The notes under the pieces were generated by a model. It saw only the letters and a program-made list of their open reading frames with translations. It was not told the DNA's origin and ran no database searches. The translations under genes were made by a program, and so were the position numbers. Shown here one piece after another: positions 16,220 through 26,091 of a DNA stretch of 64,000 nucleotides. This DNA is from Neorhodopirellula lusitana (GTDB lineage: Bacteria > Planctomycetota > Planctomycetia > Pirellulales > Pirellulaceae): contig NZ_FXUG01000001.1 in the NCBI RefSeq assembly GCF_900182915.1, forward strand, positions 1,302,001 through 1,366,000, read 5' to 3'. How positions within the stretch are numbered: the first letter of the stretch is position 1; each line of letters starts with the position of its first letter.

Positions 16220-18267
16220 ATGACACGTGGGATTCGAGTCAGTATGGCGGCAGCGAGGGTGTCCATTTTGAAGGCCTTAGCTCTCAGCAGATGCTAGTGG
16301 TCAATCGATGGTGTGATCGTTACGAGAAGCTCTGGTCCAGTTTGGACGGACCGTCGCTCGCTGCATTCTCGCAGTCCATTGAGCTCGAAGACGTTGCTGC
16401 GTTCCAGGCCCTGTGTTTGGAGTTGACCGCAATTGATGTGCACTACCGACGGCTTGCTGGACAATCCGTTCAACTTCAATCCTATGTGGAATTGTTTCCA
16501 GCGGTCGACCAACAGGCCATCCGAGACATCCTGTTGCCGGTAACAGCGGCAATGGAAAACGGTGAAACCTTGACAAGTCTCTCGGTGGAAGGCGAGTTGG
16601 GAATCGGTCATCAAATTGGTGACTACATCATCGAAGAGCGAATTGGGTGCGGAGGGATGGGACGCGTGTATCGAGCCCGTCACCAATTGATGGGACGAGT
16701 CGTCGCGATCAAGGCTTTGACGCTTCGTACCCGCCAAGATCCGGCCAGCTCACTACGATTTGAGCGAGAGATTGAGTCCGTCGCCAAGATGAGTCACTCC
16801 AATGTCGTGGCGGCCTTTGATGCGCGTCTTCAAGACGGTTCCCTGTATCTGGTAACGGAGTGGATTCAAGGGAAAGACTTAGGCGAAATCGTATCGGAAC
16901 GGGGGGCGTTGCCGGTTGCTGAAACGCTGGATATTGCAATTCAAGCCGCGAGAGGCCTGGCATACGCACACTCCGTTGGCTATCTCCACCGCGACGTGAA
17001 ACCGAGCAATTTGATGCTTGATGTTGACGGCAATGTGAAGGTGCTCGATCTTGGGCTGGCCAAGTTGTTTGAGCAACAAGATGATACTCTCGGTTCAACA
17101 CCACTGACCGCCGAACATCAGGTGCTGGGGACTGCTGAGTACTTGTCTCCTGAGCAAGCCAAAACTCCCAATGGGGTGGATGTCCGAACTGACATCTACA
17201 GCCTTGGTTGCACGTTGATGTTCCTGCTGACGGGAAAGCCTCCATTCGTAGGCGAGTCCCCTATCGACACGCTGTTGGAACACATCAACACCGAACCGCC
17301 ATCACTTACTTCATTCGTGATTGGTCAATCGCTTCCCGAGGAGCTTGCCGCACTGGTCCATGCCATGCTCAGTAAAAAGGTAGCTGAGCGGCCCGCCACG
17401 ATGCAGGCGGTTGTTGAAGAATTGGTTCAAATCCGCAACCAAGCTTCGGGCAATCAAACGGTTCAGCGACCGGATTGGAGCCTTCGCAGAAGTAGGCTGT
17501 CATGGCTTGTTGTCACCGCGATTCTATTGGCAGCGATCGGGCTGGTGATCGCCCAAAATTATTTTGGTGATAGTCAATTCAATTCGAGTCGTTTCGCTTT
17601 TTCGGACAACCAAAGTGATGGCTTGTTGTTCAACGGGCTGACGAGCTATGCCGAGGTTCGTGACTTTGACGTGGACTTGGATCGTCCCGTCATGGTCGAA
17701 GTGATCGCAACTCCTCACGCCGGCCCCCTGCCAAGCAATCTAGTGACTTGGGGCGGCGACAACCTGTTCGCATTGTTTGCTGGGTATGATCAAAAATGGG
17801 GAGTCGCATCGCTGGTTGACGGCGTGTCTCGTCTCGAAGTCAGCCGAGATTCGTTTGAACTCAATCGGTCCTATTTATTGGCAGCGAAACGAGAAGGTGA
17901 TCAGATCGAGCTTTGGGTTAACGGGAGACGCGTTTCCACCCGACACGGAGATTACGATCTCGAGTCAAGTCGTCTGTCACTCTGTTTTGGCGGTGTTCCC
18001 GAAGGGTATCTCCCACGCCACCAAGGAACACGTTTTTTTGCTGGGGCGATTCAGCAAGTCAAAATTTCCAAAGGCAAAAACCTACAACCTGCTCAAAGCG
18101 ATGCTGAGATTCTGCTTGTCGCCCCCTCGACGGTCGCTTTGTTTGATCTCACCACGGAAGGCGGCACAGAAGCGAAATCATCCGTCAATGGATTCCGCGC
18201 CCACTTGTTTGACACTCGGTGGATACGCGAGGAAGCACCGTCGCTGGACTCACCGGAGTTCAGGTAA
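16216..18267 (+). CDS. Membrane Ser/Thr protein kinase with C-terminal LamG-like domain
   Basis: 683 residues from a GTG overlapping the sigma factor stop (GTGA). After about 140 N-terminal residues the eukaryotic-like kinase domain (about 135-400) shows the glycine loop IGCGGMGRVYRA, the lysine in VAIKAL (Lys166), HRDVKPSN (Asp260) and DLG in place of DFG (Asp278), so it should be active. One transmembrane helix lies at about 430-448. The outside part (about 470-640) looks like a concanavalin/LamG fold (GLTSYAEVRDFDVDLDRPVMVE; VNGRRVST). It probably phosphorylates the coupled sigma factor in response to an external ligand; that is inference. Confidence 0.92.
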   Translation: MNDTWDSSQYGGSEGVHFEGLSSQQMLVVNRWCDRYEKLWSSLDGPSLAAFSQSIELEDVAAFQALCLELTAIDVHYRRLAGQSVQLQSYVELFPAVDQQAIRDILLPVTAAMENGETLTSLSVEGELGIGHQIGDYIIEERIGCGGMGRVYRARHQLMGRVVAIKALTLRTRQDPASSLRFEREIESVAKMSHSNVVAAFDARLQDGSLYLVTEWIQGKDLGEIVSERGALPVAETLDIAIQAARGLAYAHSVGYLHRDVKPSNLMLDVDGNVKVLDLGLAKLFEQQDDTLGSTPLTAEHQVLGTAEYLSPEQAKTPNGVDVRTDIYSLGCTLMFLLTGKPPFVGESPIDTLLEHINTEPPSLTSFVIGQSLPEELAALVHAMLSKKVAERPATMQAVVEELVQIRNQASGNQTVQRPDWSLRRSRLSWLVVTAILLAAIGLVIAQNYFGDSQFNSSRFAFSDNQSDGLLFNGLTSYAEVRDFDVDLDRPVMVEVIATPHAGPLPSNLVTWGGDNLFALFAGYDQKWGVASLVDGVSRLEVSRDSFELNRSYLLAAKREGDQIELWVNGRRVSTRHGDYDLESSRLSLCFGGVPEGYLPRHQGTRFFAGAIQQVKISKGKNLQPAQSDAEILLVAPSTVALFDLTTEGGTEAKSSVNGFRAHLFDTRWIREEAPSLDSPEFR

Positions 18268-18409
18268 TAGAACGTGTTCCTGAAATTTGGCGACACCAGC
18301 CACGACAAACCCGAGGAGTACTTTCGGGGCAAATCCTTGGGTACGGAGGCAAGGGAATCCATCGTATTTAGCGACTTGGTCTTCAGTGGATTACCACTCA
18401 GCGTATTGG

Positions 18410-18964
18410 CTAGGCTTCTTGGTACTGGCGTTTGTATTCTTTGCCTAGCTTGACGTAGTGGGCGGAGTTTTCTTCACAGCGTTTGGCTAAATCCTCGCTG
18501 ACTGGTTTGATCGGTTTCGCGGGACTGCCCACGGCCAACATGCCGGCTGGGATTTCGGTGTTCTCGGTCACCAGGGCTCCGGCACCGATAATGGCTCCAC
18601 GGCCGATCGTCGCCCCGTTCAAGATGATGGCTCCGATTCCAATCAGCGCCCCGTCTTCCACGGTTGCTCCGTGAACCACGGCAGCGTGTCCGATCGTAAC
18701 TCCCTTGCCAATGATGCAGGGCTTGCCTGGATCGCAATGCAGGACACACTTGTCTTGTACGTTCGATCCCGCGCCGATCTCAATGCGTTCGGTATCGCCA
18801 CGCATCACCGCGCCGAACCAAACACTGACGCCTTCGCCGATCACCACTTCGCCGAGAACCGTCGCACAGGGGGCGATGAAGGCACTGTCGTCGATCAGCG
18901 AATGATCGGTTTGGGTGGTGACAACGACGGGGCGGCGGACGGGTTCAGTTTCAGGTTGATTCAT
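18410..18964 (-). CDS. Gamma-class carbonic anhydrase family protein
   Basis: 184 residues of left-handed beta-helix hexapeptide repeats. Metal-ligand histidines are seen in CVLHCDPGK and IGHAAVVHG, the arrangement of gamma carbonic anhydrases and YrdA/PaaY-like proteins. The C-terminal helix ([20 protein letters not shown]) completes the family pattern. It has no signal peptide and is cytosolic. The gene is divergent from yidD, with starts only 14 bp apart. Whether it hydrates CO2 or acts on a CoA thioester cannot be told. Confidence 0.9.
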   Translation of the reverse strand: MNQPETEPVRRPVVVTTQTDHSLIDDSAFIAPCATVLGEVVIGEGVSVWFGAVMRGDTERIEIGAGSNVQDKCVLHCDPGKPCIIGKGVTIGHAAVVHGATVEDGALIGIGAIILNGATIGRGAIIGAGALVTENTEIPAGMLAVGSPAKPIKPVSEDLAKRCEENSAHYVKLGKEYKRQYQEA

Positions 18965-18978
18965 GGGACGATGGCAGG

Positions 18979-19245
18979 ATGGAAGAACAGCAATGTGAAA
19001 ACGAGCCTCCGCGACGCCGGGGATGGCTGTCGACGCTGGTAGGCTGGGTTCTAATCGGATTGATCCGATCGTACCAGACCTTGATCAGTCCGATGCTGGG
19101 GCCCAATTGTCGATTCACTCCAACGTGCAGTGCCTACGCGATCGGTGCGATTCAGAAACATGGGGTTCTGCGTGGCGGTTGGGCTGCGTTGAGGCGAATT
19201 AGCCGTTGCCATCCTTGGAACCCCGGTGGCTACGACCCGCCCTGA
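18979..19245 (+). CDS. yidD: Membrane protein insertion efficiency factor
   Basis: 88 residues with the full YidD signature: [31 protein letters not shown], then [22 protein letters not shown]. Three conserved cysteines are present. It is a small membrane-associated protein that assists YidC-dependent insertion. Unusually it is not beside rnpA/yidC here but divergent from a gamma carbonic anhydrase gene. The start follows GGCAGGATGG, which holds the only nearby purine-rich stretch. Confidence 0.93.
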   Translation: MEEQQCENEPPRRRGWLSTLVGWVLIGLIRSYQTLISPMLGPNCRFTPTCSAYAIGAIQKHGVLRGGWAALRRISRCHPWNPGGYDPP

Positions 19246-19424
19246 TTGGCTGTCCGAGGCCGTTTGCACCGTCCATTGCTTGTTCTCGCGGTCGCTCAAC
19301 AGGCGTGTGCCTGACGGGGGATTTCCTAAGTGTTTGTTGGTGTCTAAGTACTTGTGATTCCAAAAAATCTCTCGTTTCCTGGTAAAAAGGCTGGTTGGCG
19401 GAATAGAAAGTGAGGGACACCAAC

Positions 19425-20045
19425 ATGACGAATCATTTCAGCAATTCCGAGTCCGAACTTCCAGGAGGCGGGCTCCCCGGGTCTGCCCTAACGGACCCTC
19501 TGGCTCAGGAAGCCCGATATCGCCGGTTTGTAGAGTATTTATCACGAAACGAGCTGATGATTCGGCGATTTGTTCGTTCGCAGCTACCTAGCAGCGATGG
19601 TGTGGATGACGTCGTGCAGGACACGGCTTTGGAATGCTGGAACAAGTACGCCCAATTTGAGTCTGGTGAGGAGCAGAAGGACTCGCTCGATTTCATCCGT
19701 TGGGCATGCGTGATCGCCCGATTTAAAGCCATGTCGTGGCGTCGGGATCGAGCTCGAGACCGACTTTCATTTGATGAGGACGTGCTAGGAATGATTGCCG
19801 ATACCGCTGTGGCGAATTGCGACCAATGGGAACCGCAGCGGCAAGCGCTATCGGATTGTTTGAAACAAATGGAAAAGGATTCCGAGCGGTTGATTCTGAG
19901 CGTGCACGTTTCGGGTGACTCGATCGCAAGAATCGCGAAGGAGAAGGGGCTGAAGGCCAGGAAGCTCTATAGCAAACTAAACGTGTTACGCAGCTTGCTG
20001 ATGGATTGCATCAGTCAGAAATCGGCGATCGAGGCGATGGAATGA
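19425..20045 (+). CDS. ECF-type sigma factor coupled to a FecR-like gene
   Basis: About 206 residues, of the planctomycete/verrucomicrobial sigma-70 group: RRFVEYLSRNELMIRRFVRSQLPS, DGVDDVVQDTALECWNKY (region 2) and a C-terminal region 4 with SGDSIARIAKEKGLKARKL. The ATG at 19425 has GAGGGA at 7 nt distance; a GTG at 19410 is less likely. Its stop overlaps the ATG of the FecR-like gene (ATGA), so the pair is translationally coupled as in other sigma/FecR loci of this phylum. Confidence 0.88.
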   Translation: MTNHFSNSESELPGGGLPGSALTDPLAQEARYRRFVEYLSRNELMIRRFVRSQLPSSDGVDDVVQDTALECWNKYAQFESGEEQKDSLDFIRWACVIARFKAMSWRRDRARDRLSFDEDVLGMIADTAVANCDQWEPQRQALSDCLKQMEKDSERLILSVHVSGDSIARIAKEKGLKARKLYSKLNVLRSLLMDCISQKSAIEAME

Positions 20046-21787
20046 ACAACGAGACACGGTCGCTGATCTTTCAAGCCATCGACAAAAGTCTCTCCCCCGA
20101 GGGCTTGAAACGACTGCAGCATGAACTGCGGTCCGATGAGCATGCTCGCCTCGAATATATCAAGGCGATCAACCTAACTGAAACGCTGGTTGAGCGTTCC
20201 ACTGGGATTCAAAATCTCGACCACCAAGGCAGCGAAAGCCGAGTCGACGGAATGGCTGGTTTGTTAGACGCGACCGGCGATGCTTCGCACGGTACTTCAC
20301 ACAGTGAGTCGGTCAGTCAGGTGACCCTTACGAACCAAACTCGCGAGAGTCTGTTCAGGCAGGCAACGTTTCCATCATGGTTGGTTGCTGTTGTGGCAGC
20401 GATGGTGATGGTGGCTTCGCTCTACGCAATGCGTCATTCTGAATTTTTCGTGAATGGTGATTCTTGGCTTGCCGATGAAAGTCCCGACACTCACGATTTG
20501 CCGAAGGTGACCCAGGCGGTGTCTAGCCAGTTGTACGTGGCGAAGGTGGTCAGCTTGTCTGATGATGTGGTTTGGAATGACAATAGCGCTGCACCGGATT
20601 TCTTGCTGCGTACTCGATGTGACGATCGGCTCAGGATTGCGTCCGGTTTGGTTCGGTTGCAGTATTTCAGTGGGGCCGAATTCCTGCTTCGGGGGCCCTG
20701 CATCTTTGCAACGACTGGGGAGCGATCGGGGCGACTGGAGTACGGTAGTTTGACTGGGGTGGTCGACGATGGCGACTTTTGGCTGACGACACCTTCTGCT
20801 CAGGTGTTGGGTTTCGGAAGGGAATTCGGTGTCTCTGTCGATGATCAAGCCGGAACCGACGTGCACGTGTTCAACGGCGTCATCCAGGTGGACTCTGCAG
20901 AGCCGACAAACTGGATTTCACTAACCGATGGGATGTCGGCGCGGATTGAGTTGGGGGGAGCGGTGGAGAGAAGTCCTCGAACCAGTGGCGAGCAATTCAC
21001 TCGTCATGTCCCATCGCCGATCAAAATGTCAATGAGTGAAGTCAGTTTGGTTGATTTGGTGAGTGCCACGACGGCCGGCCATTTTGGTTTGGCCGGTGTG
21101 ATCGCGCCGGATACGGGATCTTCAGATCGTGGCCCTTGGCTTCGGGTCGACGGACCGGGGAATCGAATGCATCAGGGGTTCCAGTTGACGTCATGGCATC
21201 CCTATGTCGATGGCGTATTCATCCCGCCTGAATTTGGGCAACCGGTGCAATACAGTTCCGAGCAGGGGACGATTGAATTGCCGTTCTGCTCAGGAAGAAC
21301 TTGGGGCCCTATTTGGTCGCGTCGCCGGGTTGAAGGAAACGCAGTCATGGTTGCCCGCGATGATTATTGGGGGACGCTGACGCTAGAGCGGGTGAGTCAT
21401 AAGTTGCAGCAATCCGAGACCGGCTTGATTGGTTTGCACTCCAACGCTGGGATCACATTCGACTTGAATGCGGTTCGGGATTCAGTCGGTAACCCAATGG
21501 AATTCGTGTGTTCGGTGTGCAACCTTGATAACTCCAGCGAAACTGTGAATGACGACAAATGGCGTAGGTCGAAAAGGTTTAGCGCTGATGTCCAGGTTTT
21601 TGTCGATGGTCAGCGAAAGGCGAGTCGACCGGATCTGACTCGCCAAGATGGTGACGTGACGCTGCGGACGCCGATCGAACTATCGGATCGATTTCTGACG
21701 ATCGTCACCACGGATCACGATGGTTTCAACGGCTTTGATCATGTGGTGTTAGTCGATCCCGTGTTGAAGTTGGCGATCCCGAAATAG
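20042..21787 (+). CDS. FecR-domain membrane protein
   Basis: About 581 residues. The cytoplasmic N-terminus (1-110) carries the anti-sigma-like segment IFQAIDKSLSPEGLKRLQHELRSDEHARLEY. One transmembrane helix follows (113-130), then the periplasmic FecR domain (about 210-320; LRIASGLVRLQYFSGAEFLLRGPC, FWLTTPSAQVLGFGREFGV) and a C-terminal beta-rich part of about 250 residues. It probably regulates the sigma factor with which it overlaps by 4 bp. In planctomycetes such genes are common and their signal is unknown. A tandem repeat array begins 64 bp after the stop. Confidence 0.87.
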   Translation: MNNETRSLIFQAIDKSLSPEGLKRLQHELRSDEHARLEYIKAINLTETLVERSTGIQNLDHQGSESRVDGMAGLLDATGDASHGTSHSESVSQVTLTNQTRESLFRQATFPSWLVAVVAAMVMVASLYAMRHSEFFVNGDSWLADESPDTHDLPKVTQAVSSQLYVAKVVSLSDDVVWNDNSAAPDFLLRTRCDDRLRIASGLVRLQYFSGAEFLLRGPCIFATTGERSGRLEYGSLTGVVDDGDFWLTTPSAQVLGFGREFGVSVDDQAGTDVHVFNGVIQVDSAEPTNWISLTDGMSARIELGGAVERSPRTSGEQFTRHVPSPIKMSMSEVSLVDLVSATTAGHFGLAGVIAPDTGSSDRGPWLRVDGPGNRMHQGFQLTSWHPYVDGVFIPPEFGQPVQYSSEQGTIELPFCSGRTWGPIWSRRRVEGNAVMVARDDYWGTLTLERVSHKLQQSETGLIGLHSNAGITFDLNAVRDSVGNPMEFVCSVCNLDNSSETVNDDKWRRSKRFSADVQVFVDGQRKASRPDLTRQDGDVTLRTPIELSDRFLTIVTTDHDGFNGFDHVVLVDPVLKLAIPK

Positions 21788-21851
21788 AATCGTTCACTTC
21801 ATGATGCTGAAGATGACGTGAACCTTTGGTCGGGTTGGTGATGCCGCAGGC

Positions 21852-22043
21852 AGGATGCCAGGGAAGCAGGATGCCAGCCAAGTAGGATGCCAGCCAAGTA
21901 GGATGCCAGCCAAGTAGGATGCCAGCCAAGTAGGATGCCAGCCAAGTAGGATGCCAGCCAAGTAGGATGCCAGCCAAGTAGGATGCCAGCCAAGTAGGAT
22001 GCCAGCCAAGTAGGATGCCAGCCAAGTAGGATTCCAGCCAAGC
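21852..22043. repeat. Tandem repeat, 12 units of 16 bp
   Basis: Twelve consecutive units of AGGATGCCAGCCAAGT start at 21852 and recur every 16 bp to 22028. The ten central units are identical; the first (ending GGGAAGC) and last (AGGATTCC...AAGC) are variants. There are no spacers, so this is a minisatellite/VNTR and not CRISPR. It lies between the FecR-like gene and tRNA-Arg. The rest of the gap (21788-22204) holds nothing else I can support. Confidence 0.95.
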
Positions 22044-22204
22044 AGGCTGAACTGCGTCGCCGGAGCTTCGACCTGGGGATTGGGGGAGCCTATGTGGCCA
22101 CCAGGTTTTCCGTCGTTGGTTGTCAAACCGCATTCGTGCCAGGTGGGAACCGTGCCGGTCGTCAAAACGGCTGGCTCGATTCTGGCTCCCTGGCGAATCG
22201 CTAG

Positions 22205-22278
22205 CACCCTCGGCAGGATTCGAACCTGCGACCTGCTCGTTAGGAATGAGCTGCTCTATCCAGCTGAGCTACGAGGGC
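22205..22278 (-). tRNA. tRNA-Arg (anticodon CCT)
   Basis: On the - strand a 74-nt cloverleaf runs from GCCCTCG to CGAGGGT plus a discriminator G. The D arm (GTAGCTCAGCTGGATAGAGC), the anticodon loop TTCCTAA with anticodon CCT, and the T arm GCAGG-TTCGAAT-CCTGC are all present. The CCA end is not encoded. The anticodon stem has one A-C mismatch next to the loop. Confidence 0.95.
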
Positions 22279-22373
22279 GGATATGGCGATGCAGGTTTTA
22301 GCAAATCGCAGCAGGTTTGTCATTGAGGCAATTGAGCCTCGCCACGTTCGGCTAACGTAGGCCACATCAAGGG

Positions 22374-23312
22374 CTAAGGTGCCGTCTTTGTTCTTGGGAC
22401 TGTGAACCCAGCAGTGGTGACCTGAATGAGCGATTCGATATCCAGCGTGCCGTATCGCGAGTAGCCCGTGTGGACCACCAGGTTCGGCAATAACTCAGCG
22501 TCGCCGTCATGATGAGTGTGCCCACACAGGACCGTGTGCATGCGGTCGGTGTTCGCCTTCGCGGTTTCCATCAACACGTCGCCTACCGCTCCGCACACGA
22601 AGAATGGGGCCCAGTCGTCGTTGGTCGTGTGACCTTCGTACCAGCATGCTTCACGAAAGGGAGGCACGTGGGTGGCGATCAGGACGTGCTTTACTGATTC
22701 AGGCAACGAGTTCAGCTTTTGACGAAGCCGCTCCGCTGACTGGCGTCCTTCCTGCTGCAGCATCGCTTGCCATGAACTGGGGTCAGCGGCACGGAAATCT
22801 TCGATCAGAGCAAAGTCATTGAGCCGGACGATCGAACCGGCATAGTCGCCTTGGGTGGCGTCGCCCCAGCCATCGTCGCCCACCAGGACGCAATTCTCGG
22901 CAAGTGAGATGGGGCCCGTGTCGGTTAAGTAATGCAGGTGATCACTGTCACGGCATAACTCGATCATCCTGCGCCGAGTCTCACCGATCGTCTTGCCATA
23001 GAAATCATGGTTGCCTAGGACGAAGTAGATGGGGCGAGCAAAGGTTTCCGCCAAGCATTGAAGTTGGTAGGAGACGTCGTCGCCTTCGGACAGGTCCCCG
23101 GTCATGATCAACCCATCGGGCTGATGGCTGAGAAGTTCTTCCGCCCAGTCTCGCCATGTTTCAAGTTTGGCGTGATCGAAGTGTGGATCAGTGATCCAAG
23201 CCAGCGTGGTTGGCGTCGGGCGAGCGGATGCGTCTTTGGCTGGCGAAGGTGATTGACACGCGTCCAATCGTTGAGCCCGGGGGGCCGGTCGTCGAACCAA
23301 AATGAAGTCCAT
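22374..23312 (-). CDS. Calcineurin-like metallophosphoesterase
   Basis: 312 residues with the ordered metallophosphoesterase motifs: WITDPHFDH (DxH), IMTGDLSEG (GDxxE-like), FVLGNHDFYG (GNHD), LIATHVPPF (H) and LCGHTHHDG (GHxH). The first 35 residues are not conserved-looking, so the true start may be internal. No signal peptide is seen. The substrate is unknown. The gene lies between tRNA-Arg and metK on the - strand. Confidence 0.9.
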   Translation of the reverse strand: MDFILVRRPAPRAQRLDACQSPSPAKDASARPTPTTLAWITDPHFDHAKLETWRDWAEELLSHQPDGLIMTGDLSEGDDVSYQLQCLAETFARPIYFVLGNHDFYGKTIGETRRRMIELCRDSDHLHYLTDTGPISLAENCVLVGDDGWGDATQGDYAGSIVRLNDFALIEDFRAADPSSWQAMLQQEGRQSAERLRQKLNSLPESVKHVLIATHVPPFREACWYEGHTTNDDWAPFFVCGAVGDVLMETAKANTDRMHTVLCGHTHHDGDAELLPNLVVHTGYSRYGTLDIESLIQVTTAGFTVPRTKTAP

Positions 23313-23453
23313 TCAATAAGAGCAGGCACCGCGGTGCATCCGGCGAATGGAATTCGCCTTCAGCTACCGGTGGTCGCTACATCCGCACGTGGACGGATCT
23401 TGATGATTCATCGATTAGTGATGCAGCGACGATGTCAAAATTCGCTGGCTGCC

Positions 23454-24641
23454 TTAGGCAGTGGCAACCAAGCCAGCGGCTTCCGCCAAGGCACTTGCCT
23501 TGTCGGTTTTTTCCCATGTGAACGTGTCACCTTCGCGACCGAAGTGACCACCGGCCGTGGTGGCAACGAAGACGGGGCGACGCAGTTGCAGGTGGTTGAT
23601 GATGCCACTTGGCGTCAGTGGGAAGTGTTCGCGAACCAATTCGCACAGCTTGGAGTCGTCGATCTTGCCGGTTCCCTCGGTGTCAACGTGGACGCTGACA
23701 GGTTCGGTGACACCGATAGCGTACGCCAGTTGAACTTCGCAGCGTTCGGCAAGTCCCGAAGCGACGATGTTCTTGGCAACGTAACGAGCCATGTAAGCAG
23801 CACTGCGATCGACCTTGGTCGCGTCCTTACCACTGAAAGCTCCGCCACCATGCCGTCCCCAGCCACCGTAGGTGTCGACGATGATCTTACGACCGGTCAA
23901 ACCACAGTCACCGTGAGGGCCACCGATTTCGAACTTACCGGTTGGATTGATGTGGTATTTGATGTCGCCCTTGTCCAGTTCGGCTGGGATGGAAGGCTTA
24001 ATGACGTGCTCGATCACAAATTCGCGGATCGTGTCATTCGAAACGCCAGGAGCGTGTTGGGCGCTGACAACGACCGTGTCGATTCGGACTGGCTTGTTGC
24101 CTTCGTATTCAACCGTAACTTGGCTCTTGTTGTCCGGACGCAGCCAATCGACTTCCTTGTTGAAGCGGGCTTCGGTGATGCGGTTGATGATGCGGTGCGA
24201 AAGCGCGATCGGCAGTGGCATCAATTCTGGAGTGTCGCCACATGCGTAGCCGAACATCAAGCCTTGGTCGCCTGCGCCGATGTCCTTGCCGGCACCTTCG
24301 TCGGAGTTCACGCCTTGGGCGATGTCGGGGCTTTGAGCATCCAAACGAACTTGAACTTCGCAGTTATGTCCATCGATTCCGGTGTCGGCATCGGTGTAGC
24401 CAACGGCCACGATGGCGTCGCGAACGATCTTTTCGTAGTCGACATCGGCCTTGGTGCTGATTTCACCAGCGACGACGGCGAGGTTCGTGTTGACGAGGGT
24501 TTCGCAGGCGACGCGGCTGTTTGGGTCTTGAGCGAGCAAGGCGTCAAGAATGCTATCCGAGATGCGGTCAGCAAGCTTGTCGGGGTGGCCCATGCTGACC
24601 GATTCGCTGGTGAAAAGAAAACGACCTGACTGATTGCTCAC
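23454..24641 (-). CDS. metK: S-adenosylmethionine synthetase
   Basis: 395 residues, the normal length. Makes S-adenosylmethionine from ATP and methionine in the cytoplasm. It shows [20 protein letters not shown] at the N-terminus, the [12 protein letters not shown] loop, and [13 protein letters not shown] with [19 protein letters not shown] in the C-terminal domain. The stop codon lies in a small hairpin (CTGCC/GGCAG at 23449-23461) followed by a short T-run on the - strand, a possible terminator. I saw no SAM riboswitch in the 95 bp upstream. Confidence 0.97.
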   Translation of the reverse strand: MSNQSGRFLFTSESVSMGHPDKLADRISDSILDALLAQDPNSRVACETLVNTNLAVVAGEISTKADVDYEKIVRDAIVAVGYTDADTGIDGHNCEVQVRLDAQSPDIAQGVNSDEGAGKDIGAGDQGLMFGYACGDTPELMPLPIALSHRIINRITEARFNKEVDWLRPDNKSQVTVEYEGNKPVRIDTVVVSAQHAPGVSNDTIREFVIEHVIKPSIPAELDKGDIKYHINPTGKFEIGGPHGDCGLTGRKIIVDTYGGWGRHGGGAFSGKDATKVDRSAAYMARYVAKNIVASGLAERCEVQLAYAIGVTEPVSVHVDTEGTGKIDDSKLCELVREHFPLTPSGIINHLQLRRPVFVATTAGGHFGREGDTFTWEKTDKASALAEAAGLVATA

Positions 24642-24736
24642 TACTGGATCTCCGCAGATTAGGCTGGACGTGTTTGGGTTGAGTCGCAGCCGCTATGATT
24701 GATATTCAAGCAGTACCATAATCCCACAGGGCGTTT

Positions 24737-26029
24737 ATGAAAAGCGATTCAATCCCCAATCCAAGGCGTTCTAGCCAAGCTGCCAGTCAATCGAGCCGTG
24801 TTGCCGATCAATCGGCCTTGGGGCGGTCGCTTTCCCCTGTGTCGGCGCTCGTGTCCTCTGGGGCGGGGCCCGCAGTGCCGTTTCCTGAAGAAAAGTCTCA
24901 CGGGGTTGCCGCAATCGTCTCGTTTCTCGCACATTTTGCCTGTTTATTGGCCCTCGCTCTGTGGTTTAGCGACTCCGGCAAAGGCACTGGTTCCGAGCCG
25001 GAGATCCGCAGTGTCGGTTTGGCGGTGGTTCATCGAACGCCTGATCGCACGCGATATGTCACCGAACCGGCGGAAATGCCCCAAAGCGCCGAAGCGGCAG
25101 AGCGATCGCCTGTGACCCAGGTATCTGCCGCGTCCCCCCGGCAATCGGCGACGGCTGATAGCTCTAGTAACGAAAACACTTCGAAAACGCCTGCTCGTAA
25201 CGCTGACGCCGTTACTGATCCCGCTTCCAATGCTTCAGCGGCGATGCAGGCCGTTCCGGTTCCACCGATTGATCTCGATGGTGCCCTGGCGGCGCTGCGT
25301 GAGAGTGGCATTGGAAAAAGCGGAGCGGATGGCGAATCGGGTGATTCCGGCTCTACCGGCCCGAGTGGCTTGCCGAACAGTCTGGTGGATGGGCGTGTGC
25401 GGTTTGCGGACCGGCGGTCCGCCGAATCGCTGGAAATCGCCGAATTGGTTCCTGGCCGCAGTCGTCCTGGACTCGGCGCTGGCCGGACCACGACGCAGGT
25501 CTTCGGTGTCTCCGGAACCGGAAGCACGTTCGTCTATGTGTTCGACCGCAGCGAAAGCATGAGTGCGGCAGGCGGGGCTCCCCTGCGAGCCCTCAAATCA
25601 GAACTGATTCGCAGCTTGAAGACGCTTGGCGAGCGTCAGCAGTTCCAGATCATTTTCTATAACGACCGAGCCGATGTCTTCAAAGCCTATGGCGATCGGA
25701 TCGGTTTGGTCACTGGCGAGGACGCCATTCTGGCTCGAGCGAGTCAGTTCGTGCGAGGCATGTCGGCCATCGGCGGCACTAAGCATGAGCCAGCGCTGCG
25801 GATGGCTTTGCGGCTGGCACCCGATGTGATCTTCTTCCTGACCGATGCCAAGATTCAAACCATGTCAGATGCCCAGCTTGACGAGATCAGTCGCCGGGCC
25901 GAATCCGCTGGCACAACGATCCACGGCATTCAGTTCGGCACCGGCCCGCAGCCACCCGGTTCTTTTGTCAAGCGACTAGCGGAGCGGAACCATGGCGGCT
26001 ATCGGTACTTCGATGTCACCGATTTATAG
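24737..26029 (+). CDS. Membrane-anchored VWA-domain protein
   Basis: 430 residues. A cytoplasmic N-terminus of about 55 residues precedes one transmembrane helix (56-77), then a long Ser/Ala/Pro-rich linker (about 85-250). The C-terminal von Willebrand factor A domain (about 262-430) has the metal site DRSES (Asp270), and SAIGGTKHEPALRMAL and IFFLTDAK further on, so the MIDAS looks intact. It is a probable adhesion or protein-assembly module facing the periplasm. Divergent from metK. Confidence 0.88.
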   Translation: MKSDSIPNPRRSSQAASQSSRVADQSALGRSLSPVSALVSSGAGPAVPFPEEKSHGVAAIVSFLAHFACLLALALWFSDSGKGTGSEPEIRSVGLAVVHRTPDRTRYVTEPAEMPQSAEAAERSPVTQVSAASPRQSATADSSSNENTSKTPARNADAVTDPASNASAAMQAVPVPPIDLDGALAALRESGIGKSGADGESGDSGSTGPSGLPNSLVDGRVRFADRRSAESLEIAELVPGRSRPGLGAGRTTTQVFGVSGTGSTFVYVFDRSESMSAAGGAPLRALKSELIRSLKTLGERQQFQIIFYNDRADVFKAYGDRIGLVTGEDAILARASQFVRGMSAIGGTKHEPALRMALRLAPDVIFFLTDAKIQTMSDAQLDEISRRAESAGTTIHGIQFGTGPQPPGSFVKRLAERNHGGYRYFDVTDL

Positions 26030-26091
26030 ACCAGCAATCGTCAGGCAGTGGTTGCGAGACTCCAAACGCCGCCAATGCACAAACTGATCGG

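Noticed and set aside
21852-22043. Possible CRISPR array
   Set aside because: Units abut with no spacers, are only 16 bp long and no cas gene is nearby.
21794-22207. Open - strand frames across the 16-bp repeat that predict proteins with a 16-residue repeat
   Set aside because: The frames are open only because the repeat unit lacks stops in any frame; several frames give the same protein pattern and there is no RBS.
23253-24629. 458-codon + strand frame opposite metK
   Set aside because: Shadow of metK: the - strand protein is an unmistakable full-length S-adenosylmethionine synthetase.
24642-24736. SAM riboswitch upstream of metK
   Set aside because: The 95-bp divergent gap is too short and shows none of the conserved paired elements.
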